Positions 17,011 through 25,402 of a stretch of 37,999 nt of DNA are shown one piece after another. The DNA is from Candidatus Zixiibacteriota bacterium (lineage in GTDB: Bacteria; Zixibacteria; MSB-5A5; GN15; FEB-12), in contig JAFGNW010000038.1 of assembly GCA_016926795.1 (NCBI GenBank), positions 1 through 37,999 on the forward strand, read 5' to 3'. Each line of letters starts with the position of its first letter. Position 1 is the first letter of the stretch. Below the pieces are notes generated by a model. That model searched no databases. It saw nothing but the letters and a program-made list of their open reading frames with translations, and was not told the origin of the DNA. A program made the position numbers and the translations under genes.

Positions 17011-18066
17011 TTATTCAATCGCGCTTATCATGCTTTCTTTTGGCTCCTCGAACGGTTCGACGAGAGTCTTCAGGGTATTATTCGTTTTATAGAGGATGCC
17101 TTCGCGGTCGGTCCCGGCGATAATCCGCCCCTTGCGGATCGCAACGACGCTGACATCTTTGTCCTCGAGCTTATCAACCGCCATGAAATCACCATTGAAA
17201 TACGAGGTCACCCCTTTATCGGTGGCGATATAGACCACCCACTGCGAGGCGTCGATATCGCGGACGAAATCCGAGGGCAACCCATCGGATACACTCAGAT
17301 TCTCCCAGCGGCCGCCGTCGTAAATGTGCAGACCGTTATCCGTCCCGACATAGAGGTGCTGATGGTTGAACGCCAGGGTGTTGACCCGGTCGAACAAAGT
17401 CGAGTCGCGCAGCAGGAACCGCTCGTGGAATTCCTCGCCGTCCCAGCGGTACAGCCCCTGACCGTCGGTGCCGACCCAAATTCCGCTTTCATCAGACACC
17501 AGGGCCGTGACCGTGATATCGTCAAAAAGAAGTTCCTTGCCGAACACGCCGGTGGAATAAAGCCCGGTGGTAGTACCGACCATCAGCCGGAAACCGTAAC
17601 TGTAAAGCGAAGTGACGGTGCCCTCGAATTGCTCCTCGACTTTTTCCAGGCTGTTGTCGTTGACGGTATAGAGGTCGGACCCGCCGACAAAGATTTTGTC
17701 CTCGTGCACCGTTATCGCCTCGAGCCGGTCATCGACCCGGATAACCTGTTGTTCCTTGTTTAAGAAGTCATAGACAATCACGCCGCCGTCGAAAACCGCG
17801 TACATTTTCGACCCGTAGATTATCATATCGGCGATATCGATAATCGCGCCCTCGGGCGCTTCCTCAACCACCGTATCCACCGCCGCCACATTCTGAACCA
17901 GGGCTGTCTCCAAAACGTTTTGTACAAAAGCGCTGCCGATACTGTCAACGACTTCCTTGACCAAACCGGACTTGGGCGCCGGGTCGTTCGAGGTACAGCC
18001 GACGATTAAAAAGACTGCGACCGTCAAACCGATTCCCAGCGTGCTTAAAGTAATTTTTCCTTTCAT
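17011..18066 (-). CDS. Lipoprotein with two-component-regulator-type beta-propeller repeats
   Basis: A 351-residue lipoprotein. A signal peptide ends in a lipobox, IVGC with Cys24. From about residue 75 onward, repeated blades of about 40 residues carry the signature 'G(I/L)WVGTDGQGLYRWDG', 'LYVGTDNGLHIYDGG' and 'VYIATDKGVTSYFNG', with LPSDFVRDID between blades. These are the Reg_prop repeats usually found in the periplasmic sensor part of hybrid two-component proteins, here on a free lipoprotein with no kinase attached. It faces a signalling operon across a 248-base divergent gap that holds two perfect dyads, so it could be an accessory sensor or a regulated target of that system. The function is otherwise unknown. 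GGAGGATAAA precedes the ATG. Confidence 0.85.
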   Translation of the reverse strand: MKGKITLSTLGIGLTVAVFLIVGCTSNDPAPKSGLVKEVVDSIGSAFVQNVLETALVQNVAAVDTVVEEAPEGAIIDIADMIIYGSKMYAVFDGGVIVYDFLNKEQQVIRVDDRLEAITVHEDKIFVGGSDLYTVNDNSLEKVEEQFEGTVTSLYSYGFRLMVGTTTGLYSTGVFGKELLFDDITVTALVSDESGIWVGTDGQGLYRWDGEEFHERFLLRDSTLFDRVNTLAFNHQHLYVGTDNGLHIYDGGRWENLSVSDGLPSDFVRDIDASQWVVYIATDKGVTSYFNGDFMAVDKLEDKDVSVVAIRKGRIIAGTDREGILYKTNNTLKTLVEPFEEPKESMISAIE

Positions 18067-18187
18067 TTTATCCTCCTTCGTTAAGGTTAACTTTCGACCA
18101 ACCTTTTATCAAATCCGGTGCCAATAAGATAAGTCGTTGTAATACAATAAAATGTCTATTCTAAGGGCATTTTTCGATATTCATAAC

Positions 18188-18205
18188 CGTGTCAAATATG
18201 ACACG
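18188..18205. promoter_or_regulatory. Perfect dyad, candidate operator 1 (GTGTCA-N4-TGACAC)
   Basis: CGTGTCA-AATA-TGACACG is an 18-base perfect inverted repeat in the divergent gap between the propeller lipoprotein and the signalling operon. It lies about 50 bases before a start predicted from the TATAAT at 18235-18240. Confidence 0.6.
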
Positions 18206-18250
18206 TTTTTTAAATAAAATGAGCTAAGTGACGATATAATCATAAATGAG

Positions 18251-18270
18251 CTGTGTCATTTTTGACACAG
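18251..18270. promoter_or_regulatory. Perfect dyad, candidate operator 2 (GTGTCA-N4-TGACAC)
   Basis: CTGTGTCA-TTTT-TGACACAG is a 20-base perfect inverted repeat sharing the GTGTCA-N4-TGACAC core with operator 1. The two centres are 64 bases apart, about six helical turns, so bound dimers would lie on the same face of the DNA. Confidence 0.65.
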
Positions 18271-18314
18271 AAGGTGTGTAAAAAAACTTGTATTGAAATA
18301 TCTGGCCGGTTTTA

Positions 18315-19625
18315 TTGTATAAATCATTGGAGGTCAATATATTCTATAATTTTTTAAAATATTTGACGATACTCTTAGCGAGTTTGATTCTGACAGCGGC
18401 CGCATGCGAAGCCGATGAACACCGCTGCGAGATTCTTCAGTATAAACTCGACCGACTTTATTTCTCAGCCGGTGAAGAAGCTGATATTTTTTCCCACAGC
18501 AGCTTTAAAATTGTGTGCGGATCCGATACGTTATACCGGGGCTGGATAGACCAATCCATCGCAGGCGTAAGCTACAGCGATACAACCGGTGGTTTTTTTG
18601 ACAGCGTTGATTTGAGTTCCTGCTTTGCCCTTATCGCCACCGCCGAAAACGACAGCCTGGCGGTTATTATCGTTCACTTTCAAAATATGGCTGACGATGA
18701 AATAAAGTTTATCCTGTCCGACAATATCGCTGCTGAAGAAGACCTTTATGATACCCTGATTACCGAAGACGGCCGGGGGCTTCTAATTTCTAAACTCGAC
18801 GTTGATGATATTGTAACGAGCTATCAAGCGGCTAAAGAATATGATATACAAATCGCCTATGATTCGCAGTATATCACTGTGTTCGAGGTCGGGACTATAT
18901 CCGCGAGCGCCCCTTATATAGCGGTCCTGATGCCCAATCTTGCCAAAAACAGCTCCGCCGGCGGTGTGCTGACAACTTCGCTGTATTACAATTTCAGCGG
19001 TTTTCTTCTGCCGCACCTTTTCGACGGTGACAACCCATTGCCGGCATACTCATTGTTTGCTGAGGACGGTACCAGTCGGAGACCTTATGTTTATGACCCG
19101 GGAAAAGGCCGGGAACTTTATCGGGGTTTTCACGACCGGCCCGGGGAACTGAGCTTATATTACTCTGCCTTCAGCCTGCGGAAAGTGGCTGACTACTTTG
19201 CCGATATCCTGGCCCGCGAAAAAATAAAAGTAAATATCAGCGATACCGACCACGACGCCGATTTAATCCTGACCTATATCCCGACCGACAACCAAAAGCC
19301 TCAGAAAAGCCTGCGCTATCTTTACGAACTTTTAAGCAAAACCGAAACTTTCGATGCTTCCCGCAAAGAAACACTGACTATAATCGGAAATTATCTTGAG
19401 GCAGCCGAGGAAGCGGAAAAGCCTGAAACCGTTCTCAACTACTGCAGTCTGGCCGACCGGGGTTTCATCCATGACCTGGGGGTTTTCCCGCTCTTTCGTC
19501 CTCTGTTGTATGTGACTTTCGAGAAGAACATAAAGAACTGCGGATTCGACGCAAGCGGCCGCCTTGACGTTTATAATGTGACCAAATTAGTAATGCCGAC
19601 CGAAAATAAGGAGACCGACCGATGA
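18315..19625 (+). CDS. Secreted/lipoprotein-like protein resembling a reduced family-5 solute-binding protein
   Basis: Up to 436 residues. A signal peptide ends in LTAAAC (Cys31), possibly a lipobox. The middle and C-terminal parts follow the pattern of DppA/OppA-type (SBP_bac_5) proteins: APYIAVLMPNLAK, then YDPGKGRELYRGF, ELSLYYSAFSLRKVADYFAD, KIKVNISDTDHDADLILTYI and, near the end, FIHDLGVFPLFRPLLYVTF. The N-terminal lobe looks shortened, so peptide transport is doubtful and a sensory binding role is more likely. The TTG at 18315 has no ribosome binding site. GGAGG at 18329-18333 sits five bases before an in-frame ATA (18339), suggesting a rare start there. The stop overlaps the histidine kinase ATG by four bases. 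The family call is by eye. Confidence 0.7.
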   Translation: MYKSLEVNIFYNFLKYLTILLASLILTAAACEADEHRCEILQYKLDRLYFSAGEEADIFSHSSFKIVCGSDTLYRGWIDQSIAGVSYSDTTGGFFDSVDLSSCFALIATAENDSLAVIIVHFQNMADDEIKFILSDNIAAEEDLYDTLITEDGRGLLISKLDVDDIVTSYQAAKEYDIQIAYDSQYITVFEVGTISASAPYIAVLMPNLAKNSSAGGVLTTSLYYNFSGFLLPHLFDGDNPLPAYSLFAEDGTSRRPYVYDPGKGRELYRGFHDRPGELSLYYSAFSLRKVADYFADILAREKIKVNISDTDHDADLILTYIPTDNQKPQKSLRYLYELLSKTETFDASRKETLTIIGNYLEAAEEAEKPETVLNYCSLADRGFIHDLGVFPLFRPLLYVTFEKNIKNCGFDASGRLDVYNVTKLVMPTENKETDR

Positions 19626-21253
19626 GCCTGGCTGGACGCATTAGAATCTATTTGATTGTGGTGGCGGTGTTGCCGCCATTGATTGTCATGGCGGTGATAT
19701 ACTTCCACTCGGCCCGCCAGGCTGAGCTCGTCGGTCGTCAGCAGGCTTATGACAGCCTTCAGAAATATCTGGTTTACATCGACGCCCTGAAAGGCGATAT
19801 CGAAAACCGGACCGACAGCCTGCGCGTTTCCGGCGAATTCGAGAACGCCCTGCGCCTGATTAAAACCGGCCGGGCTGACCGCGCCCGCCTTGACCCCCGA
19901 CCGTACGGGTTGAACTTCATGGAAATACTCGACAGCAATTACACTGTCCTGGCAACCTATCACCGCCCCGGCCTGCTGGCCCAAAAAATAAATAACATTC
20001 CGCAAAATAATGATACCGCGCTTTCCTTACCCCTGGAGACGATGGAGTACGATATTCAGGGAGGTCACCCGGCCCTCACGTATATCATACCGGTAGACAA
20101 AAAACTGTTTCTTTATACCGGCCGATATATCGATGACCGGCTCCGGGAACAACTGGCGGAACTGATGGATGCCGATATCACCCTGTCTGCCGGCTCCTTA
20201 TCGGGCGCCGCCCCGTCCGGGATGGAGCCGGGAACGCTGTACCACAACAAAGACCTCTACCAGGCGGTACTGGCCGGTGGTGAAGACCGGGAGTTTTATT
20301 TGATGGCCACCTTCGACGTCACCGGTGACCGACCGCTGTTTGTTTCGCTTATCAAGCTGACCGGTTTGGTGGCTTTTTTCTCGGTTCTGATCGCTGTCGC
20401 CCTGGGCTTTTATATTACCGGTCGGGCCAAACGAGAAATAGACAACCTGGTCGCGGCCACCTCGCGGGTGGCCTCGGGTGATTTCAACACTCCGGTGATG
20501 GCATACGAAGAAGGGGAGTTCGCCCAGCTGGCGGATTCATTCACGGAAATGACGGTACGTTTGAAAGCGCTCAAGAGAGAGCTGGCCACGGTGGAGAAAA
20601 TTGCCGCCTGGGAAACGATTGGTCGGAAAATAGCTCATGAAATAAAAAATCCGTTGACTCCGATATCTATCAGCGTCGATGACCTGCGCCGGTCCTATTA
20701 CGAAAAGCTGCCCGATTTCGGAAAAATTCTCGAGGAAACGACCGCGACCATCAAAAGCGAGGTCACCCGCCTGACGCAGCTTCTCAATGAGTTTGTCAGC
20801 TTCGCCCGGATGAAAGCTCCGACTATAACCGATATCCCCGCCGCCTCTTTTTTGGATGGAATCCGCAACCTGTACAAACATGAAATTCTGAACGGACGGT
20901 TAGACATAACCGACCGTACGAGTCTGAAGAAATTCCGGTTCGACCCGGAAGCCGTCAAGCAGGTCCTTATTAACCTTATCAAAAACGGTTTCGAGGTCTC
21001 CGACGACAGCACCGTGACGGTCGCGTTCTCAAATACCGATAACATTTTAATTATCACCGTCGAGGATACCGGCCCCGGTTTCAGCGCGGCCAAACTGAGC
21101 GACAGTTTCGAACCGTTCGCTTCAACCAAGGTGGACGGTTCCGGGTTGGGGCTGGTGATTTGCCACCGGTTGGTTCACGACCTGGGCGGGACGATGGAAC
21201 TCTATAACCGCAAGCAGGGAGGGGCGGGCGTAAAAATAACGCTGCCCTTATAG
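19622..21253 (+). CDS. Membrane sensor histidine kinase (NtrY/NtrB-like)
   Basis: A 543-residue kinase. TM1 is at about residues 8-28, a periplasmic domain of about 210 residues follows, then TM2 (about 243-265), a HAMP linker (266-320), and the HisKA domain with phospho-acceptor His339 in AHEIKNPLTPIS. The ATPase domain has the N box N451/N455, DTGPGF (482-487) and GSGLGL (507-512). All catalytic motifs are intact. It should phosphorylate the sigma54 activator encoded directly downstream. The periplasmic domain could read the state of the solute-binding-like protein encoded upstream, with which it overlaps by ATGA. It ends in TAG. The next in-frame codons are AAT and the ATG of the response regulator, so the two genes share one frame. 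Confidence 0.92.
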   Translation: MSLAGRIRIYLIVVAVLPPLIVMAVIYFHSARQAELVGRQQAYDSLQKYLVYIDALKGDIENRTDSLRVSGEFENALRLIKTGRADRARLDPRPYGLNFMEILDSNYTVLATYHRPGLLAQKINNIPQNNDTALSLPLETMEYDIQGGHPALTYIIPVDKKLFLYTGRYIDDRLREQLAELMDADITLSAGSLSGAAPSGMEPGTLYHNKDLYQAVLAGGEDREFYLMATFDVTGDRPLFVSLIKLTGLVAFFSVLIAVALGFYITGRAKREIDNLVAATSRVASGDFNTPVMAYEEGEFAQLADSFTEMTVRLKALKRELATVEKIAAWETIGRKIAHEIKNPLTPISISVDDLRRSYYEKLPDFGKILEETTATIKSEVTRLTQLLNEFVSFARMKAPTITDIPAASFLDGIRNLYKHEILNGRLDITDRTSLKKFRFDPEAVKQVLINLIKNGFEVSDDSTVTVAFSNTDNILIITVEDTGPGFSAAKLSDSFEPFASTKVDGSGLGLVICHRLVHDLGGTMELYNRKQGGAGVKITLPL

Positions 21254-21256
21254 AAT

Positions 21257-22585
21257 ATGTCCAGAATACTGATAATCGACGATGAGGAAAAAATCCGCAG
21301 CTCCCTCAAGGCCGCTCTGGAACGCCGCGGCCATGAAATCGTCACGGCGGAGAATTTTAAAAAGGGCAGTGAGTACGCCGGGGGCGAGTTCGATGTTACT
21401 TTTCTCGATGTCTTGCTGCCCGACGGCAACGGCCTTGATTTACTCCGCGCTATCCTAACGCACGACCGTTGGCGGATAGTAGTGATGATCTCCGGCCATG
21501 CCAGCATCGACACGGCGGTCGAGGCTATTCGACTGGGCGCTTATGATTTCATCGAGAAACCCATCTCTCTCGACCGCGTACTGATAACCGTCGACAACGC
21601 CGCCAAAACCAGCAACTTGATTTCGGAAAAGAACCGCCTCGCCTCACAGCTTTACGGTGAGTTCGTCGGTGAGTCGGAACCGATACGCCGGTTGAAAAAC
21701 GATATCGCCCGGTCAGCGCCCAAAACCACCCGCTTTCTGATACTCGGCGAGAACGGTACCGGCAAGGAACTGGTCGCCCACCTGATTCACCACCGGGGAC
21801 AGTATGCCGAGGGACCTTTCGTGGCGGTCAACTGTGCCGCCCTGCCGTCGGAACTCGTCGAGGCGGAACTTTTCGGTCACACCGTCGGGGCTTATACCGG
21901 GGCGGGTAAAGCCCGCAAGGGGCGGTTTGTGGAAGCTCATCGCGGCTCCATCTTTCTCGATGAAATCAGCGAAATGCGTCCGGCCGCTCAGGCCAAAATC
22001 CTGCGCGTGGTGGAAACCCGGCAGGTAACCCCGGTCGGCGCCGACAAACCGGTCGAGGTCGAGGGAAACATTATCGCCGCCTCCAACCGCGACCTGGAAC
22101 ATCTTGCCGGCGAGGAGAAATTCCGGCAGGATCTGCTGTACCGCCTGAATGTGGTCCAGTTTAAAATCCCGCCCCTCCGGCAGCGACGGGATGATATTCC
22201 CCTGCTCGCGGAGTATTTCCTAAACCGCTTTACCGTCGAAACCAAAACCGGCCCCAAACGTTTCACCCCGGAAGCCCTGGCATACCTTCAAGCCCTGCCC
22301 TATCCCGGCAATACCCGGGAGCTGAAAAACCTGGTCGAGCGTTTGAACATATACACCGAGGCCGAGATAATCTCCCCGACCGACATAAAACGGCTCGCTC
22401 CTCCCCTGCCGGATGAGGACTTACCTAACCTCAAAGACGCCGTGAGCGCTTTCGAGCGGGACTTTATCCGGGCCGCCATCGACCACAACGGCGGAAATAT
22501 AACCATGGCCGCCCGAGAGCTGGGTTTGGAGCGCTCCCATCTCTACAAGAAACTGAAGAAACTGGATGACTCCGAAACATCCTGA
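21257..22585 (+). CDS. NtrC-family sigma54-dependent response regulator
   Basis: A 442-residue activator in three parts. The receiver domain (1-115) has acidic D8/D9, phospho-acceptor D51 and K101. The AAA+ domain (about 136-370) has Walker A GENGTGKE (165-171), the sigma54 contact loop GAYTGA (211-216, Tyr replacing the common Phe), Walker B FLDEIS (233-238) and the R-finger region FRQDLLYRL. A Fis-type helix-turn-helix is at about 413-434 (NITMAARELGLERSHLYKKL). It activates RNA polymerase with sigma54 at enhancer sites. No Shine-Dalgarno precedes its ATG, which lies three bases after the kinase's TAG, so translation depends on reinitiation or readthrough. The GTGTCA dyads upstream of the operon are plausible binding sites. 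No convincing sigma54 promoter was seen in the window. Confidence 0.93.
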   Translation: MSRILIIDDEEKIRSSLKAALERRGHEIVTAENFKKGSEYAGGEFDVTFLDVLLPDGNGLDLLRAILTHDRWRIVVMISGHASIDTAVEAIRLGAYDFIEKPISLDRVLITVDNAAKTSNLISEKNRLASQLYGEFVGESEPIRRLKNDIARSAPKTTRFLILGENGTGKELVAHLIHHRGQYAEGPFVAVNCAALPSELVEAELFGHTVGAYTGAGKARKGRFVEAHRGSIFLDEISEMRPAAQAKILRVVETRQVTPVGADKPVEVEGNIIAASNRDLEHLAGEEKFRQDLLYRLNVVQFKIPPLRQRRDDIPLLAEYFLNRFTVETKTGPKRFTPEALAYLQALPYPGNTRELKNLVERLNIYTEAEIISPTDIKRLAPPLPDEDLPNLKDAVSAFERDFIRAAIDHNGGNITMAARELGLERSHLYKKLKKLDDSETS

Positions 22586-22635
22586 TGGGTCCCGACCGTA
22601 ATCAAAACAAAATTATACCGGAACTTGTAATACCG

Positions 22636-22664
22636 TTGACATCCACCCCGCAAGTCGATAAAAT
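22636..22664 (+). promoter_or_regulatory. Strong sigma70-type promoter before a small ORF
   Basis: TTGACA (22636-22641), a 17-base spacer and TAAAAT (22659-22664). The predicted start is near 22671, about 41 bases before the ATG of the 54-residue ORF. Confidence 0.6.
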
Positions 22665-22711
22665 AAACGGTAACGTTATTTCACAGGTAGATAATTTACA
22701 GCACTGTTTAT

Positions 22712-22876
22712 ATGGCAGAACCCTTTTATGATTTGTTGCCCCGGCGGGGGCTGGGATTCAACGTTCACCTTCTGGATTTCTTCGACCTCGGCCGACCCAC
22801 CAAAGAAAAAATTCAGCACAATGTTTACGATATGATTACCGTACTCTACAAAATGATCGGGGAAACCGACTTCTAA
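22712..22876 (+). CDS. Small protein of 54 residues, unknown
   Basis: An ATG frame of 54 codons ending in TAA. It begins MAEPFYDLLPRRGLGFNVHL and ends in GETDF. The composition is that of a real soluble protein: an amphipathic C-terminal helix (KEKIQHNVYDMITVLYKMI), no transmembrane segment and no cysteine. Third-position use is C-rich as in neighbouring genes. It has its own near-consensus promoter but no clear Shine-Dalgarno. I recognise no family. It lies after the sigma54 activator and converges with the M1-like peptidase gene across 16 bases. It is too short for homology by eye, and chance openness cannot be excluded. Confidence 0.55.
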   Translation: MAEPFYDLLPRRGLGFNVHLLDFFDLGRPTKEKIQHNVYDMITVLYKMIGETDF

Positions 22877-22892
22877 ATTAATCCCCCCGATC

Positions 22893-25232
22893 TCACTGAT
22901 CAACTTTCGCCAGGACCGACTCGAACGGGTTCAGGATTATCTTTTTGGGTTTCTCGGGCAGGTCGGGGATGGTAAACTCGAATTCAGGTTTGTCGATTAA
23001 AAAGCGCAGGTATCCTTTGGCGTCGTTTTCGAATTGGACTTCCACCGGCACGTACATCCGGAAACCCTCACCGACATCCTCGGTGATAACCTTGCAGTAG
23101 GCGGTGTACCGGCCGTTGTCGATGGGGCGGCATTCATAAGAGAATTTATACGACGGCAACTCGGTGCCGTAAATCCATTGCTTGAAAAACCAGTCCATGT
23201 CGATGCCGGTGTACTTTCCCGTCAGCTTTTTGAAATCTTCGGTGGTAGCGTTCCGGCCGAAATATTCATGGTAAAACTCCCTGAGCATATCGAAAAAACG
23301 GTCCTCGTTCATGGTTCGGAAATCAATCAGCATATTTCTCAACATGTGCAATACCAGGGCGCCTTTTTTGTAGATAATCAGACCGTAATCCCCCTCCGTC
23401 TTGGTACTGGCCGTGCGGCGACCCATTATAATCGGCCCGGCCTCTTCGCCGGAGAGACCGAAAATATATTTGCGCACCGACAAAATATCCTTACGGTAGT
23501 CCTCAATTTTCTCCAGAAACTTTTTGCTGCCCAGGACAGCCTGAATATACAACAGGGCGCTGTATTCGGCGAAACCCTCGCTGAGCCACTGGTCGTGATA
23601 GGTCTCGTAACCGACCCCGATCCCCCACCATTGGTGCGCCACTTCATGGGCGCGGAACAGCCGCTCGTTACCCCAGGGGTCGGTGTTGTTCCAGGTCGGC
23701 AGACCCATATGGAGAAAGCCGGGGAAGGCTTCACCGTGGTCGGCCAAAATCTCACTGACGCGAATGCGATCGAAAGCGTAACTTCCAAACTGCCGTTCGA
23801 ATACTTTCATGGCGTTGATGACGTCATCGGACACCTGCCTTTCCATGTGTTTGCCGGTCAAAATCATTTCATACGCCAGCGCCCGCCCGATTTCCTCGTG
23901 CAGGTCGCTGGAATAATAAATCTCCACATGGCCCGTGTCCGGGTCGGGAAAAAGATACTTTCGCATGACACCGATACTGAACGAAACGTTACCGGCCGGT
24001 TGCTCCACCAGCCAGCGGGTGAACAGGGTGTCTTTGACCGTTTCACTTTCCAGTAACGTCCCGGTGGCTGCAAATTGATATTTCTTCGGCGTTTTGAAGC
24101 TCATCTCAAAAGTCGTGCGGGGGTTGTCGGTATAACGCGGGTACCACCAGGCTCCAGCGGTAACGTAAAACTGACCCATCTCCTGCCAGGCAATCTTGCC
24201 CTCGCAGTAAAAAGTCAGCATGGCGGAATCGCCGGGGGCAAAAGGTCGGTCAAAGAAAAGATACAGACCCGCATGCCAATCCGACCAGAGAGATTTGTCC
24301 TCATAACGAAAAACCCCGACCGAGCCGCCGCGGGAACACTTGACGCTGTCCACCCGCAGCAGGTTGTGCAGACTCAGGCGTAAAAGCTGAACCGGCTCCA
24401 GGACTTTAAATGACATATCGGTAGTACCGCGGTAAACGCCTTTCTGGTCGATGGCAGCCTCGATATCGTAATGCCCGATTTTAATCCGTGACTTAGCACG
24501 ACCGTTTAAATTGTTGAAATTGTCATCGGCGTACTGCGAATAACTGCTGACCAGCTCGGCCCGGTTCTCCAACCCCCGGTGGTACAACCGCCACAGGCGA
24601 ACTTCCTCCCGGGCGTACGGATTGAACTCGTAGAAAACCCGCTGGGTTTTGTCACAGTCAACGGTGAACAGGAGATAAGTTTGAACGGGAGTCTGGGCCA
24701 GGTTCTTCAAAACGTTGAAACAAAGGTCAAGATGGGCGAACATGGCCAGCCATTCGCGTTCCCCGGACGCCCGCTCGAGCCCGCCCCGGTCGAAAGAAAC
24801 CCTCGAAGGCGACGAGGAGGCGACTACCTGTTGATAGATATCGTCACTGAAGAACATAAAAATTTTATTGAAAGAGCAGTCGAGCGAATCGGACTCGAAA
24901 AAACGTTTCAACTGGTCCCGTTCGGTGGGCACCCGGGGATTAAAAAGCAGCCGCCCTTCGCCTTCGAAATAACCGCCGTAAACGTGCCTTACGGAATCAA
25001 AAAACAGCGGTTCGACAAAGGCCAGGCGGCCCGAGTCGAGCTCAAGCCGCAGGTCGTGACCGGATATCGTCAGGCTGTCCACAGTAACCGTGGAAGCGGT
25101 ATCAACCGTGCAACCGTGTATCCGGCCAAAAGCCGCAACCAGTTCACCGGCCCCTGCGGCTCCGACCGATGACGGGCAAACCGCTCCAATCAGAAGACTG
25201 CTTACTAACAGAATGAACATTATCGTTCTCAT
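22893..25232 (-). CDS. M1-family metallopeptidase, secreted, without a clear GxMEN motif
   Basis: About 779 residues from ATG 25232, chosen because GGGAGGAAGG lies just upstream and the first residues (MRTIMFILLVSSLLIGA) are a signal peptide. The open frame itself reaches 25295. The zinc site HEVAH (529-533) is followed after 18 residues by Glu552 in QWLSEGFAEY, the M1 pattern HExxH-x18-E. FKKLTGKYTGIDMDWFFKQWIYG marks the end of the catalytic part, and a beta-rich tail follows. The substrate-binding GxMEN motif expected ahead of HExxH is not obvious; GEAFPGFLHMGLP stands in its place. The first 230 residues are unlike classical aminopeptidase N. Probable location is periplasmic. It may cleave peptides or a special protein substrate. 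Confidence 0.85.
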   Translation of the reverse strand: MRTIMFILLVSSLLIGAVCPSSVGAAGAGELVAAFGRIHGCTVDTASTVTVDSLTISGHDLRLELDSGRLAFVEPLFFDSVRHVYGGYFEGEGRLLFNPRVPTERDQLKRFFESDSLDCSFNKIFMFFSDDIYQQVVASSSPSRVSFDRGGLERASGEREWLAMFAHLDLCFNVLKNLAQTPVQTYLLFTVDCDKTQRVFYEFNPYAREEVRLWRLYHRGLENRAELVSSYSQYADDNFNNLNGRAKSRIKIGHYDIEAAIDQKGVYRGTTDMSFKVLEPVQLLRLSLHNLLRVDSVKCSRGGSVGVFRYEDKSLWSDWHAGLYLFFDRPFAPGDSAMLTFYCEGKIAWQEMGQFYVTAGAWWYPRYTDNPRTTFEMSFKTPKKYQFAATGTLLESETVKDTLFTRWLVEQPAGNVSFSIGVMRKYLFPDPDTGHVEIYYSSDLHEEIGRALAYEMILTGKHMERQVSDDVINAMKVFERQFGSYAFDRIRVSEILADHGEAFPGFLHMGLPTWNNTDPWGNERLFRAHEVAHQWWGIGVGYETYHDQWLSEGFAEYSALLYIQAVLGSKKFLEKIEDYRKDILSVRKYIFGLSGEEAGPIIMGRRTASTKTEGDYGLIIYKKGALVLHMLRNMLIDFRTMNEDRFFDMLREFYHEYFGRNATTEDFKKLTGKYTGIDMDWFFKQWIYGTELPSYKFSYECRPIDNGRYTAYCKVITEDVGEGFRMYVPVEVQFENDAKGYLRFLIDKPEFEFTIPDLPEKPKKIILNPFESVLAKVDQ

Positions 25233-25402
25233 CCTTCCTCCCGTCTCAACGAGAATCCCCGGATTTCCGGCTTTCTCGATTCCTCCGGTAAGCACAAACT
25301 TTACATTTAAAGAAAAATATAAACGAACGTACTGTAAAGTAAAAATCCCCGAGTCTTAAGTACATATTCTGGGAAACTATGATTTTACAAGAAATTTCAA
25401 AA

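Noticed and set aside
16987-17763. 258-codon plus-strand ORF after the receptor gene
   Set aside because: It lies opposite the propeller lipoprotein, starts inside the terminator region and has no domain.
18303-18318. Sigma54 promoter TGGCCGG...TTGT before the signalling operon
   Set aside because: The spacing between the GG and the G of the -12 element is one base too long, and sigma54 spacing is strict. The -12 GC is also missing.
23034-24056. 340-codon plus-strand ORF
   Set aside because: It is a shadow of the M1-like peptidase gene on the other strand.
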